NCBI GenBank assembly: GCA_945865295.1
Contig: CAMBDE010000014.1
Coordinates: forward strand, 1 to 38,588
Source: Chitinophaga pinensis
Lineage (GTDB): Bacteria; Bacteroidota; Bacteroidia; Chitinophagales; Chitinophagaceae
DNA: 38,588 nt
Direction of reading: 5' to 3'
Below, one piece after another: positions 1 through 9,635 of the stretch. Made by a program: the position numbers and the translations under genes. Numbering within the stretch: position 1 is the first letter of the stretch; every line of letters begins with the position of its first letter. Below the pieces are notes generated by a model, which worked only from the letters and a program-made list of their open reading frames with translations, was not told where the DNA came from and ran no database searches.

Positions 1-693
1 TCTGAGCGTGATCCTGAAAGATGTGAGTTATACCTTGTCGAGGGAGACTCTGCAGGTGGAACTGCTAAACAAGGTCGTGAAAGATCTTTTCAAGCGATCC
101 TGCCTTTGCGTGGTAAAATATTGAACGTAGAAAAAGCAATGGAACATAAGATTTATGAAAATGAGGAGATCAGAAATATGTATACTGCATTGGGTGTGAC
201 AGTGGGAACTCCTGAAGATCCAAAAGCGTTGAACATTGTTAAATTACGTTATCATAAATTAATCATTATGACCGATGCCGATGTGGATGGATCGCATATC
301 GCCACATTGATTCTTACATTCATCTTTAGGTATATGAAAGAATTGGTTCAAAATGGTTATGTCTATATTGCGCAGCCGCCATTGTATTTAGTAAAAAAAG
401 GCAAGGATCAAGAATATGCTTATAGCGAGGAGCAAAGAAAAGGCTTGGTAACCAAATTAGGAGGTGGAAATGATAGTTCTGTAACGATTCAAAGATATAA
501 GGGTCTGGGTGAGATGAACGCGGACCAATTATGGGAAACGACCATGGATCCAAGTAGGAGAACATTGAAACAAGTGACCATTGATAGTGCTGTCGAGGCG
601 GATAGAATCTTTAGCATGTTGATGGGTGACGAAGTGGCTCCTAGAAGGGAATTCATTGAATCTCACGCTAAATATGCCAAAATTGACGTTTAA
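1..693 (+). CDS. gyrB: DNA gyrase subunit B, C-terminal part (5' cut by window edge)
   Basis: The reading frame is open from base 1, so this is the 3' end of a longer gene. GyrB is the ATPase subunit of gyrase, which introduces negative supercoils with GyrA. The fragment opens in the TOPRIM fold with the EGDSAGG motif (about residues 14-20 of the fragment), and carries the metal-binding DADVDGSH motif and the RYKGLGEMN motif of the GyrB C-terminal domain. The end (REFIES..KYAKIDV) fits gyrase. ParE is the alternative, but the [17 protein letters not shown] context and the short tail favour GyrB. The ATPase domain lies outside the window. Confidence 0.95.
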   Translation, partial: SERDPERCELYLVEGDSAGGTAKQGRERSFQAILPLRGKILNVEKAMEHKIYENEEIRNMYTALGVTVGTPEDPKALNIVKLRYHKLIIMTDADVDGSHIATLILTFIFRYMKELVQNGYVYIAQPPLYLVKKGKDQEYAYSEEQRKGLVTKLGGGNDSSVTIQRYKGLGEMNADQLWETTMDPSRRTLKQVTIDSAVEADRIFSMLMGDEVAPRREFIESHAKYAKIDV

Positions 694-810
694 TGGCCTC
701 GTTTAAGGGGAATTTATAAACATTTAACAAAAAATCGTACAATTCAAACCTAGCTTATCAATAAATAAACTACTTTCAATAAGCATTTTAAAAATTAAAA
801 TATATACAAA

Positions 811-1017
811 ATGGACACTTCAAAAATGATCAAAGCATACTGCTTGAAAACAAAAGAAAAAAATGTACCAATGTTGGACGCTGTTGTCACTAAAACTGCA
901 AAAGGCGGTTATATGGCTGGCGGTCACGATGGTAAAGGAAATAAAATGGCAGCTATCATGAGCGAAACAAATGCTTTAAAAGCAATCGCTGATGGTGTAG
1001 CAACAAAGGGTTTCTAA
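811..1017 (+). CDS. small conserved-looking protein, 68 aa, unknown function
   Basis: A 68-residue, lysine-rich protein with a single cysteine (motif AYCLKTKEK), no signal peptide and no membrane segment. It sits 117 bases after gyrB and ends just before a strong terminator, so it is probably a real, separately transcribed gene. The pattern YCxKxKEK - about 15 residues - KxGY.A.G - GxGNKM loosely recalls small zinc-ribbon-like proteins annotated as DUF5679 (YCxxCK...CPxCGxKM), but the second, third and fourth metal-ligand positions are not cysteine here. That likeness is my inference from memory of the family. No function can be assigned. Confidence 0.7.
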   Translation: MDTSKMIKAYCLKTKEKNVPMLDAVVTKTAKGGYMAGGHDGKGNKMAAIMSETNALKAIADGVATKGF

Positions 1018-1039
1018 GACCTTATTACTACCTAATTGA

Positions 1040-1067
1040 AAGCCTGCTCTTTGGAGTGGGCTTTTTT
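1040..1067 (+). terminator. rho-independent terminator after the 68-aa gene
   Basis: The arms AAGCCTGCTC and GAGTGGGCTT form a 10-bp stem with two G-U pairs around a TTTG loop, followed by a run of six T (1062-1067). The T run overlaps the stop codon of mfd on the other strand. Confidence 0.85.
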
Positions 1068-4000
1068 ATGCACCTACCCCTATAACACCGTGGTGAATTT
1101 TTGTCAAAGTAGCAAAGCAATGTTCCATACTCTTGACATCTTTAATGATTAAAATAAAGGTTTTACCTACTTGCTTAAAATGCGCATTGTTCATTGCAGT
1201 TTGGGTATAGCTTAACAAGCCTTTAAAAATAGCGCTTTCATAATAAGGAGAATCTGGTCGATTGATAAAGAAGCACCTTAAGGTTTCGTCCTTCAAAGTC
1301 ATTTTTTCAAAACCCAATGCAATCGCGAGGCGTCTTGATTGGATTGTCGTAAACAAGGAAGCAACTTGTTTAGGCATTGGCCCAAAACGATCTATTAATT
1401 CTATTTTCATTGCCTCTAATGCGGCATCATCTTCTGATTGATCCATTCTGGTATACAATGAAAGCCTTTCTCCAATACTTTCTACATAATTATCTGGTAG
1501 CATGATTTCTAAGTCGGTATCAATAGCACAGTCTTGCACAAAATCATCTTGTTTACTAATTTCCTCTACAAACAATTCCTTGAAATCGGAACGCTTTAAT
1601 TCACGAACTGCTTCTGCTAATATTTTTTGGTACATTTCAAATCCAATCTCTGCCATAAATCCACTTTGTTCACCTCCTAATAAATTACCTGCGCCACGAA
1701 TATCTAAATCACGCATGGCAATTTGAAAACCAGAACCTAACTCACTAAACTGTTCCAAAGTTTGTAATCGCTTGCGTGAATCATCTGGCAAAGTGCTCAT
1801 TGGTGGCGCCAATAAATAACAAAATGCTTTTTTATTACTTCGTCCTACCCTACCTCTTAATTGGTGTAAGTCACTTAATCCAAACTGGTGTGCATTGTTG
1901 ATGATGATGGTATTTACATTTGGAATATCTACCCCACTCTCTACAATATTGGTACAAACTAACACGTCATACCTACGTTCTATAAAATCAAATATTTTTT
2001 CCTCGAGTTGATGTCCTTCTAATTGCCCATGTGCAAATCCAATGCTTAAATCGGGACATAGCTTTTGAATCATTGCACACATTTCGGCCAATCCCTGTAC
2101 TCGATTGTGAATGAAAAAAACCTGTCCACCTCTTTCTGTTTCAAAGTAGATGGATTCACGAATGATATCCTCATGAAACACTTGTACCTCGGTATGAATA
2201 GGTTGCCTATTGGCTGGAGGGGTATTGATAATACTTAAATCCCTTGCACCCATTAAACTAAAATGGAGGGTCCTTGGTATGGGCGTGGCAGTCAAGGTCA
2301 AGCAATCTACATTCGTTCTTAAGGTCTTTAATTTTTCTTTATGTCCTACCCCAAATTTTTGTTCTTCGTCAATCACCATTAAACCAAGGTCTTTAAAATG
2401 TACTTCTTTTCCTAAGATGCCATGTGTACCTATCAAAATATCAATCTTACCTTCCTTCACTTTGGCAATCGTTTCTTTTTTCTGTGCGGATGATTTAAAT
2501 CGATTTAAGAAATCAATTTCTACTGGAAACTCTTTGAGTCTTTCTTTAAAAGTTTTAAAATGCTGAAATGCTAAAATGGTGGTGGGCACCAACACTGCAA
2601 CTTGCTTTCCATCAATCGCAGCTTTGAATGCTGCACGAATCGCCACTTCGGTTTTACCAAAACCAACATCCCCACATACCAGTCGATCCATTGGGGCTGG
2701 CGCTTCCATATCTTTTTTCACATCCGCGATGGCTTTCGCCTGATCAATGGTGTCCTCATAAATAAAGGATGCTTCTAATTCATGCATCATATAATTATCT
2801 GGCGTAAATGCAAATCCAGTTTGCGCTTTTCTTTGTGCGTATAATTTAATTAAATCAAAAGCAATAGATTTTACTTTTGCCTTAGTCTTGTCTTTTAATT
2901 TTACCCAAGCATCGGATCCTAATTTATTTACTTTGGGTGGCGTCCCTTCCTTGCCTGTATATTTAGATACCTTATGAAGTGCGTTAATATTTACATACAA
3001 AATATCACTATCCTTATAAATAATTCTTATCGCTTCCTGCATCATGCCACTCACTTCGATCTTCTGCAATCCACTATACACACCTACTCCATGATCTATA
3101 TGAGTCACATAGTCACCCGGATGCAAGTCACTCAATGTACGCAGTGTGATAGCCTTGTTTTTACTATAGGCTTGCTTGACTTTGTATTTATGGTAACGCT
3201 GAAAAATTTGATGGTCTGTATAACAAACCATTTTATGGTCATGGTCAATAAAACCCTCATGAATATTTTTCACGATTGGGGTAAACTGTATTTCAGTTTT
3301 TAAATCAGTGAATATAGCATGTAAACGTTCTAATTGTTTGGCTTGTTCCGCAAATAAAAACAGGTCATACCCTTTCTTTTCAAATTCTTGCAAATTGGCA
3401 ATTAAATATTGAAACTGCCTGTTGAAACTTGGTTGCACCTGTGTGCTAAAAGCTATTTTTTGCTTGGTTAAATTGGCATGAAACCCCCATTCAATAATGG
3501 GTCTTATTAATATTTGGTCAACAACAGCATTGATAGGAACAAAATCATCTTTGTCTGTGTTTTTCTTATGTGCATCTGAATCATCTATTATTTGAATTTT
3601 TGGCGCATGCAATAAAAATGCTTCCAATGCTTCAATTTGGTCATGTCCTTTTTGCTCAATCAAAGTCCAATCCTTTAACCATACAATGGTGTTCTCTGCA
3701 ACAAATTCCATGAATGGAATTTTAATCGTATCCTCAAATTGCGTGGTTACATTTGGAATGATATTTACCTGCAATAATTTTCGTTCACTCAATTGTGTTG
3801 CTGGATCAAATAAACGAATGCTATCCACTTCCTCACCAAATAATTCTACACGATAAGGGTTTTCATTGCCAAATGAATAGATATCAAAAATACCGCCTCT
3901 TAAAGCAAATTGTCCAGGCTCGTATACAAAATCTGTTCGCTCAAATCCATACTGAATAAGCCTTTCCATCAAGACATCCAACCCAAGTGTATCATTGGTC

Positions 4001-4461
4001 TTTATCTGTATGATATTTTCTTGTAAGGTTTTAGGCATGATCACTTTTTCAAAGAATGCCTCTGGATAAGTCACTACGATTTTCTTATTACCCCCCATTG
4101 ATAATTTAGTCAAGGCCTCCGTTCTCAACATCACATGCGAAGGATTCAACAAACTAAAATTTTGACTGGTTTTAAATGAAGAGGGGAAATAAAACAAGTC
4201 CATTGCACCTGTAATGCTTTCTATAGAATTATAAAAATATGCGGCTTCTTCTGCATCATTTAATACAACCACATGATTGAATGTTGCAGTTTCAGGATGC
4301 GTGAAAATATGCTTTAAAATAAATGCTGGGGAGGAGCCATTCAGGTTTTGTAAGTGCGCCTGAAAAGGGGTATTGGCTGAATTAGACATAGCAATCCCGT
4401 CTACTATTTTTTTTAGTAGGGGGGATGCATCATACCGATCAAACAATGATTGCTCGTTCAT
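1066..4461 (-). CDS. mfd: transcription-repair coupling factor Mfd
   Basis: Mfd is a DNA translocase that removes RNA polymerase stalled at lesions and recruits UvrA for nucleotide excision repair. At 1131 residues it has the usual length. In order: a UvrB-like N-terminal region; the polymerase-interacting CarD-like domain near residue 445 (GDYVTHIDHGVGVYSGL); Walker A GDVGFGKTE near 595; DEEQKFGV near 700; TATPIPRTL; the RGRVGRS motif near 870; and the C-terminal UvrA-masking domain. The ATG at 4461 is preceded by a TATCTTTG promoter box 11 bases upstream. Its stop codon overlaps the terminator of the convergent 68-aa gene. Confidence 0.98.
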   Translation of the reverse strand: MNEQSLFDRYDASPLLKKIVDGIAMSNSANTPFQAHLQNLNGSSPAFILKHIFTHPETATFNHVVVLNDAEEAAYFYNSIESITGAMDLFYFPSSFKTSQNFSLLNPSHVMLRTEALTKLSMGGNKKIVVTYPEAFFEKVIMPKTLQENIIQIKTNDTLGLDVLMERLIQYGFERTDFVYEPGQFALRGGIFDIYSFGNENPYRVELFGEEVDSIRLFDPATQLSERKLLQVNIIPNVTTQFEDTIKIPFMEFVAENTIVWLKDWTLIEQKGHDQIEALEAFLLHAPKIQIIDDSDAHKKNTDKDDFVPINAVVDQILIRPIIEWGFHANLTKQKIAFSTQVQPSFNRQFQYLIANLQEFEKKGYDLFLFAEQAKQLERLHAIFTDLKTEIQFTPIVKNIHEGFIDHDHKMVCYTDHQIFQRYHKYKVKQAYSKNKAITLRTLSDLHPGDYVTHIDHGVGVYSGLQKIEVSGMMQEAIRIIYKDSDILYVNINALHKVSKYTGKEGTPPKVNKLGSDAWVKLKDKTKAKVKSIAFDLIKLYAQRKAQTGFAFTPDNYMMHELEASFIYEDTIDQAKAIADVKKDMEAPAPMDRLVCGDVGFGKTEVAIRAAFKAAIDGKQVAVLVPTTILAFQHFKTFKERLKEFPVEIDFLNRFKSSAQKKETIAKVKEGKIDILIGTHGILGKEVHFKDLGLMVIDEEQKFGVGHKEKLKTLRTNVDCLTLTATPIPRTLHFSLMGARDLSIINTPPANRQPIHTEVQVFHEDIIRESIYFETERGGQVFFIHNRVQGLAEMCAMIQKLCPDLSIGFAHGQLEGHQLEEKIFDFIERRYDVLVCTNIVESGVDIPNVNTIIINNAHQFGLSDLHQLRGRVGRSNKKAFCYLLAPPMSTLPDDSRKRLQTLEQFSELGSGFQIAMRDLDIRGAGNLLGGEQSGFMAEIGFEMYQKILAEAVRELKRSDFKELFVEEISKQDDFVQDCAIDTDLEIMLPDNYVESIGERLSLYTRMDQSEDDAALEAMKIELIDRFGPMPKQVASLFTTIQSRRLAIALGFEKMTLKDETLRCFFINRPDSPYYESAIFKGLLSYTQTAMNNAHFKQVGKTFILIIKDVKSMEHCFATLTKIHHGVIGVGA

Positions 4462-4472
4462 AGTTCAGTCCG

Positions 4473-4480
4473 CAAAGATA
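4473..4480 (-). promoter_or_regulatory. -7 promoter box TATCTTTG for mfd
   Basis: Read on the minus strand this is an exact match to the Bacteroidota -7 consensus TAnnTTTG, ending 11 bases before the mfd ATG. A clear -33 TTTG was not found. The predicted 5' leader is under about 10 bases. Confidence 0.6.
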
Positions 4481-4483
4481 CAA

Positions 4484-4930
4484 TCAATTAACGGACGAAG
4501 CGATGATCAAAAGGTCAATTTCTTGGAATTGATGCTTCGATACTTCAATAAAAGCAACCCCCGTATTACCAGAAAAATAGGGGATATAAATCCCCTCTTG
4601 ATAGCCCAGTACAATGCTATATTTCCCTGGAGCCAACCTAAGCTTGAATTTCCCGGCGTTATTTGAACGAACCTGTTTAATCAATCTAGCCTCAATGCCT
4701 TTTGCATAATTGCCTTCTTGACCAAGCAATTGATTGGTATTGGCCGCTTCATAAATATAAACCATGGTCGCAATTGGACGCCCCTTCTGCTTAGCACTCC
4801 CTTTTAAAGGCATGACTGTATTAATTTCCAACAAAACATGACCGCTAATGCCCTGTGTAAGGAAACAAAACCCCATGAGCATAGGGGCTAAACAAATTAA
4901 GAGGACAGATCTGAATGGATGGTTGCGCAT
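4484..4930 (-). CDS. small exported protein with carboxypeptidase-regulatory-like beta sandwich
   Basis: 148 residues. A basic start and a hydrophobic segment at about residues 8-27 suggest a signal peptide or membrane anchor. A cysteine lies at residue 22, but the preceding Phe does not fit a lipobox, so a lipoprotein is unlikely. The body resembles a prealbumin/carboxypeptidase-regulatory-like fold: an IYEA strand, then NNAGKFKLRLAPGKYSIVLGY, the typical Asn-x-Gly-x-Phe to Pro-Gly-x-Tyr pattern. Such domains are common in Bacteroidota surface proteins, but its role is unknown. It lies 22 bases upstream of mfd on the same strand, with a separate -7 box between them. Confidence 0.75.
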   Translation of the reverse strand: MRNHPFRSVLLICLAPMLMGFCFLTQGISGHVLLEINTVMPLKGSAKQKGRPIATMVYIYEAANTNQLLGQEGNYAKGIEARLIKQVRSNNAGKFKLRLAPGKYSIVLGYQEGIYIPYFSGNTGVAFIEVSKHQFQEIDLLIIASSVN

Positions 4931-4944
4931 GGATACCGTTTGTT

Positions 4945-4952
4945 TAAAGTTA
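4945..4952 (-). promoter_or_regulatory. possible -7 box TAACTTTA for the 148-aa exported protein
   Basis: On the minus strand this matches TAnnTTTG at seven of eight positions and ends 14 bases before the ATG at 4930. It lies in the 77-base gap between divergent genes. The evidence is motif and position only. Confidence 0.35.
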
Positions 4953-4994
4953 CATTTTTAAGCTTCAACTTGATTGAAATACAAAGATTTGATT

Positions 4995-5002
4995 TAAATT
5001 TG
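4995..5002 (+). promoter_or_regulatory. -7 promoter box TAAATTTG for the secreted subtilase
   Basis: Exact TAnnTTTG match ending 5 bases before the ATG at 5008. If it is used as such, the transcript would start at or next to the start codon. No good -33 TTTG lies at 19-21 bases upstream. Confidence 0.5.
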
Positions 5003-5007
5003 GATTT

Positions 5008-8000
5008 ATGAAAATACGCCTTTTACTCCCCCTTATTTTTGTATGTGCATCAACCATTTTACATGCACAGGACGCAACTAAAAAAGAAGTGTTGATGCAA
5101 ACTTCTAAAGAACTTGCATTGGAAGCAAGAAATAAATTTTCAAAAGCTGTTCTTGCAGCGAAAGAAAAAGGATGGCCTATACAGTATGCTTCTCAAAATC
5201 AAAACAATGCAAAATTGATGGGTGTAGATGAAAATGGATGGCCTAAATATTATATTGGTTTTGCAGATCCAGTTGCCTCTATTACAATTGGTGCAAATAA
5301 ATTATGGCCAGGCGCAGCATCTAATTTAAACTTAAGTGGATCGGATGATAACATGACCAATAAATTGGGCGTTTGGGACGAAGGAAGTCCATTATTAACA
5401 CATAAAGAATTCACAGGTAGAATTACACAAAAAGACAACGCAAAAGATGTCGTAACGCATAGTACGCATGTGGCAGGCATTGTAATGAGTAAGGGACTGA
5501 ATCCACTCGCTAAGGGGATGGCTTATAATGTAAAAGGGATTCTTGATTACGATTGGAATAGCGATTTGTCAGAAATGTCTGCAGCCGCTGCAAATGGTTT
5601 ATTAATTTCAAACCATTCTTATGGGACCGTAACAGGATGGAATTACAATAGTGACTCTGCACGTTGGGAATTCAATGGTAGATTCAATGATAAAGAAGAT
5701 TACCGATTTGGGTTGTATGATTACGATGCCCAAATTCATGATTCAATAGCTTATAATGCCCCAAACTATTTAATTGTTTTTGCGGCAGGTAATAATAGAA
5801 CAAGCGTTGGCCCTGCAGTTGGACAACCGTATTGGAGAAGAAACGAAGCAGGTAGAATGATTAATGCTGGTGCTCGACCTGCTGACATTAGCAGTAATGA
5901 TTCTTATGGTAGCATCTCCACAGATAAAAATGCAAAAAATGTACTCACTGTTGGTGCTGTATACGGCATACTATCGAACTACAGTAAAAAAGAAGATGTG
6001 GTGATGAGTAATTTTAGCTCATGGGGACCAACTGATGATGGCAGAATCAAACCAGATATTACGGCACAAGGCGTTTCAGTCTATGCTCCTGTTGCTAACA
6101 ACGATTCAAGTTATGGTTACCTAAACGGCACTTCCATGGCGTCACCTGGAGCTGCAGGAAGTTTATTATTATTACAAGAATTAAGTCATCGTTTTACATT
6201 CAATGGTGCACCAAGAATTTTAAAATCAGCTACTGTTAAAGGGCTCGCGATTCATACGGCTAATGAAGCAGGTTTATATCCTGGACCAGATTATAAATTT
6301 GGTTGGGGATTGCTAAATATTTCTGAAGCTGCCCAAGTTTTAAATACCGCATCCACCAATAACAATAATGCAAGTAGCCCTCATTTCGTGTATGAAAATA
6401 CTTTACTCAACGGAGAAAGCAAGTCCTACACCATCACTGCTTCCGGAACAAGACCTGTAAAAGCTACTATTGTGTGGACAGATATTAAAGGAAGTTCAAG
6501 TGAAGTTTTGAATGATGCTAATCCAGAATTAGTCAATGATTTAGACTTGGTAATTACACAGGGTAATAAGACACATTATACTTGGAATTTAACTCCAAGC
6601 AGTCCAGACAATCAAGCATTCAAAGGAATTAATAATATTGACAATGTTGAAAAAGTAGAAGTAGACACAAGTTTGGTTGGAACCCTTTACACCGTTACTA
6701 TTAAACATAAAGGGACACTTGAAAGAGGACAACAAAATTATTCTTTAATGATTAGTGGAGCTGGGGGTACAGCCTATTGTAGCTCAGCAGCAACAAGTAC
6801 TGCTGGTGCCAAGATTGATAGCATTCAATTAAACAATATTAAATTCTCAAAAACAACTGCAGATAATTACGTTGACAATACCGCATTATTTATCAATGGC
6901 GAGTCCAATGGTACCATTTCTTTATTCATGAAATTAAGCAGTGCAGACGCGTCTAACAACAATCGATTTGTAAAAGTTTTTATTGATTATAATAACAATG
7001 GAACATTTGACACCAATGAACTAGTGCATACAAGTGCAGCAATCACCAATGGGGATTATAGTACAACTATTGATTTAATTAGCAATTTAATTGTCAATCA
7101 ATTCACTAAACTTCGTGTTGTGGTCACTGAAGCAGCTGCGGCATCTACTGTTATTGCATGTGGTAATTATACTGTTGGAGAAACCCAAGATTATACGCTA
7201 AGAGTGGTGAATCCATCTAATGATATTCAAATGATGGAAATTACCAATCCAGTTGGAGGTGTATCGGAAAAATCGGTGCAATACGTCACTGTTAAAATAG
7301 TAAATAATGGAACAAAGCAATTGACCAATATTCCGCTTAGCTTAGAAGTAAAAAAAGGCAATACCACCATTTTAAATCTAAAAGAAACATTTACAGGTAG
7401 ATTGTATGAATCAGAAATTATGTCCTATACCTTCCAAACGCCTATGCCAATTGAATTAAGTCAGAATTATACGATCACTGCCAATGTAAGTCTTGCAAAT
7501 GACCAACAACCAGGCAACAATTCAATGACTACTAATATTATCAGTGCTAGCCCAAGTCCAGCTATTACTGGTTCTGCAACAGGTTGTAATGAAAATGTCC
7601 AATTACTTGTAACCAATCCAAAAGGTGATGACCAATACCTTTGGTATGACAAGAACACTGATGTAAGCAGACCTATTGCCAAAGGATCTGTCATTAGAAC
7701 CTCTACCACCGCAGAAAATGTATATGTTGGCAAAGGTTGGAATGGATTTATTGGACCTAAAGACAATACCACATTAAGTAATTCAGGCGGATATAATAAT
7801 TGGGGTAGTAGCTATGGAGAATTCATTAGATTGAATACAACAGGACCATTAAGATTAGAAACCACAAAATTATATACTGGCTATGCAGGAAAAGTTGAAC
7901 TTGAATTAAGATCCCTCAGCACCTTCACAGATTCTACCTATTCCTATTTCCCTTCTCAAACTCAAAAAACGATTTTACATGTTGGTGCTAGTAGTCCTAG

Positions 8001-8823
8001 TCCAACACAAGCAACAGGCAGTCTCGGATCTGGCACTCCAACACCTTTTGTACAAGGAGATACAGGAAGAATCTATGCCATCAATATGAACTTAAGCCAA
8101 GCTGGTAACTATATATTGATTGCACGTTGTTTGGATAGTGCAACTATTTTTAGAAACAATAATATCACAACCAACAATCATCCATTTGGTCCAACCGTAC
8201 TTGCCACTATTACTGGCAACTGGGCAGGCGCGAATTTTGAGAAGTTTTATTACTTCTTTTACAATATGCAAATTAGCACCCCTGAACATGAAAAAGCATT
8301 GACTAAAATCCCTGTCATTTTAACTGCTAAACCTATTATAACGCAAATAGGCAATGATAGTTTAAGTTCCACTACTGCAGATAGTTATCAATGGTTCATG
8401 AATGACGAATCCATCGTAGGTGCTACAAAAAGTGGTGTAAAAATTACTAAAAACGCTATGTATAAAGTCAGTGCAACGATTGGTACTTGTACCAATTATT
8501 CCGACAATAAATTGGTACTCATCACCGATATCCCTCAAGCTCCTACCAAAGAGATTGGATTAAAAATTGTTTCAACAGATTATATTGAAAATATCATTAA
8601 AGGAAATCAATTCTACATTCAATTTAACAATGTCAAGACCAATGCCATTGGATTAAGTATCCTAAATAGCAGTGGTCAAACCGTATTTCAGAAAGATAAA
8701 TTAAACAATCAGATTACAGCTCAAACTGTGCAAGTTCCAACCTTGACGACTGGAATATATTATGTAAAGGTATTTGCTAATAATAAAGTGTACGTTCAAA
8801 GCGTATTCGTCACCAATAATTAA
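5008..8823 (+). CDS. secreted subtilisin-like (S8) serine protease with type IX secretion sorting domain
   Basis: 1271 residues. A signal peptide (about 1-21, ending HAQ) is followed by an S8 peptidase domain. The catalytic residues read as D124 (GVWDEG), H151 (HSTHVAG), N262 (AAGNN) and S376 (NGTSMASP). The usual HGTH is HSTH here. Downstream are a beta-sandwich region, a GEVED-type repeat near 653-675 (VFIDYNNNGTFD), a CARDB-like stretch (NNGTKQL), further beta domains, and a C-terminal domain from about 1185 (SILNSSGQTVF ... GIYYVKV) typical of type A sorting signals for the type IX secretion system. It is probably exported and released or attached at the cell surface to digest protein. 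Substrate unknown. Confidence 0.9.
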   Translation: MKIRLLLPLIFVCASTILHAQDATKKEVLMQTSKELALEARNKFSKAVLAAKEKGWPIQYASQNQNNAKLMGVDENGWPKYYIGFADPVASITIGANKLWPGAASNLNLSGSDDNMTNKLGVWDEGSPLLTHKEFTGRITQKDNAKDVVTHSTHVAGIVMSKGLNPLAKGMAYNVKGILDYDWNSDLSEMSAAAANGLLISNHSYGTVTGWNYNSDSARWEFNGRFNDKEDYRFGLYDYDAQIHDSIAYNAPNYLIVFAAGNNRTSVGPAVGQPYWRRNEAGRMINAGARPADISSNDSYGSISTDKNAKNVLTVGAVYGILSNYSKKEDVVMSNFSSWGPTDDGRIKPDITAQGVSVYAPVANNDSSYGYLNGTSMASPGAAGSLLLLQELSHRFTFNGAPRILKSATVKGLAIHTANEAGLYPGPDYKFGWGLLNISEAAQVLNTASTNNNNASSPHFVYENTLLNGESKSYTITASGTRPVKATIVWTDIKGSSSEVLNDANPELVNDLDLVITQGNKTHYTWNLTPSSPDNQAFKGINNIDNVEKVEVDTSLVGTLYTVTIKHKGTLERGQQNYSLMISGAGGTAYCSSAATSTAGAKIDSIQLNNIKFSKTTADNYVDNTALFINGESNGTISLFMKLSSADASNNNRFVKVFIDYNNNGTFDTNELVHTSAAITNGDYSTTIDLISNLIVNQFTKLRVVVTEAAAASTVIACGNYTVGETQDYTLRVVNPSNDIQMMEITNPVGGVSEKSVQYVTVKIVNNGTKQLTNIPLSLEVKKGNTTILNLKETFTGRLYESEIMSYTFQTPMPIELSQNYTITANVSLANDQQPGNNSMTTNIISASPSPAITGSATGCNENVQLLVTNPKGDDQYLWYDKNTDVSRPIAKGSVIRTSTTAENVYVGKGWNGFIGPKDNTTLSNSGGYNNWGSSYGEFIRLNTTGPLRLETTKLYTGYAGKVELELRSLSTFTDSTYSYFPSQTQKTILHVGASSPSPTQATGSLGSGTPTPFVQGDTGRIYAINMNLSQAGNYILIARCLDSATIFRNNNITTNNHPFGPTVLATITGNWAGANFEKFYYFFYNMQISTPEHEKALTKIPVILTAKPIITQIGNDSLSSTTADSYQWFMNDESIVGATKSGVKITKNAMYKVSATIGTCTNYSDNKLVLITDIPQAPTKEIGLKIVSTDYIENIIKGNQFYIQFNNVKTNAIGLSILNSSGQTVFQKDKLNNQITAQTVQVPTLTTGIYYVKVFANNKVYVQSVFVTNN

Positions 8824-8829
8824 TTCATT

Positions 8830-9561
8830 ATGTTACAGCCATGGCAGGATGCGGTCGTTACTAAAATTATACAAGAAACGCCTACCACTAAGCGCTTCTT
8901 TATGGCTTTGACAAATGGACAACTATTTGACTTTACGCCAGGACAGTTTGTAACATTAGACCTGCCCATCCACGAGCAAAAAAATAAGCGATGGAGAAGT
9001 TATTCCATTGCATCTGCCCCTAGCAATAACAATGAATTTGAATTGGTTATTGTGCATTTAGAAGGAGGCTTAGGTACCACTTATTTATTCAACGAAGTGG
9101 CTGTTGGCACTACCCTTTTAATGAGAGGTCCACAAGGTGTTTTTGTTTTACCAAAACCAATCACCACAGACCTTTATTTTATTTGCACAGGCACAGGCGT
9201 TGCCCCATTTAGATCCATGCTATTGGATATCCATCAAAAGAAAACACCACACCAGAAAATGCATTTGTTATTTGGATGCAGACAATATACAGATTGTTTA
9301 TACGAAGAAGAATTGAAAGCATTAGAGGCGGCAGAACCTCAATTTTATTACCACCCAAGCTTTTCTAGAGAAGTTGAAATTCGTGACGGTGCACAATTGG
9401 GTTATGTACATGCTACTTATAAAAAATTATTAGCATCAGGTGCTAGTAAAGATGCACATTTTTATATTTGTGGTTGGAAAAACATGGTGGATGAAGCAAG
9501 AACCACTTTAGCCGATTTAGGCATCCCAAAAACTCAAATTCATTTTGAATTGTACGGATAA
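8830..9561 (+). CDS. ferredoxin--NADP reductase-like flavoprotein
   Basis: 243 residues, the size of a minimal FAD/NAD(P)-binding reductase. The FAD-binding barrel carries RSYSIAS (RxYS motif, near residue 58). The nucleotide-binding half carries GTGVAPF near 120, FGCR, and YICGW..MV near 217. It ends in an aromatic-Gly (ELYG), as in many plant-type reductases that stack Tyr on FAD. There is no 2Fe-2S cysteine cluster and no membrane segment, so it likely works in the cytosol with a separate ferredoxin or flavodoxin. It begins 6 bases after the protease stop and may be cotranscribed, though no functional link is evident. Confidence 0.85.
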   Translation: MLQPWQDAVVTKIIQETPTTKRFFMALTNGQLFDFTPGQFVTLDLPIHEQKNKRWRSYSIASAPSNNNEFELVIVHLEGGLGTTYLFNEVAVGTTLLMRGPQGVFVLPKPITTDLYFICTGTGVAPFRSMLLDIHQKKTPHQKMHLLFGCRQYTDCLYEEELKALEAAEPQFYYHPSFSREVEIRDGAQLGYVHATYKKLLASGASKDAHFYICGWKNMVDEARTTLADLGIPKTQIHFELYG

Positions 9562-9598
9562 AAAAACGCCCAAGTGCAATGCATCTGGGCGTTTTTTT
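9560..9598. terminator. bidirectional rho-independent terminator
   Basis: A 12-bp perfect stem (A6-CGCCCA with TGGGCG-T6) and a 13-base loop that can itself fold TGC/GCA. The A run on one side and T run on the other let it serve both the reductase gene and convergent glyS. Confidence 0.9.
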
Positions 9599-9635
9599 AA
9601 AAGTTAAAAGGTCTAAGCAATATGCTTTTCTTAGG

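Noticed and set aside
2210-2566. Open frame of 118 codons antisense to mfd.
   Set aside because: It is fully inside mfd, whose protein is clearly conserved; the antisense peptide has no motif.
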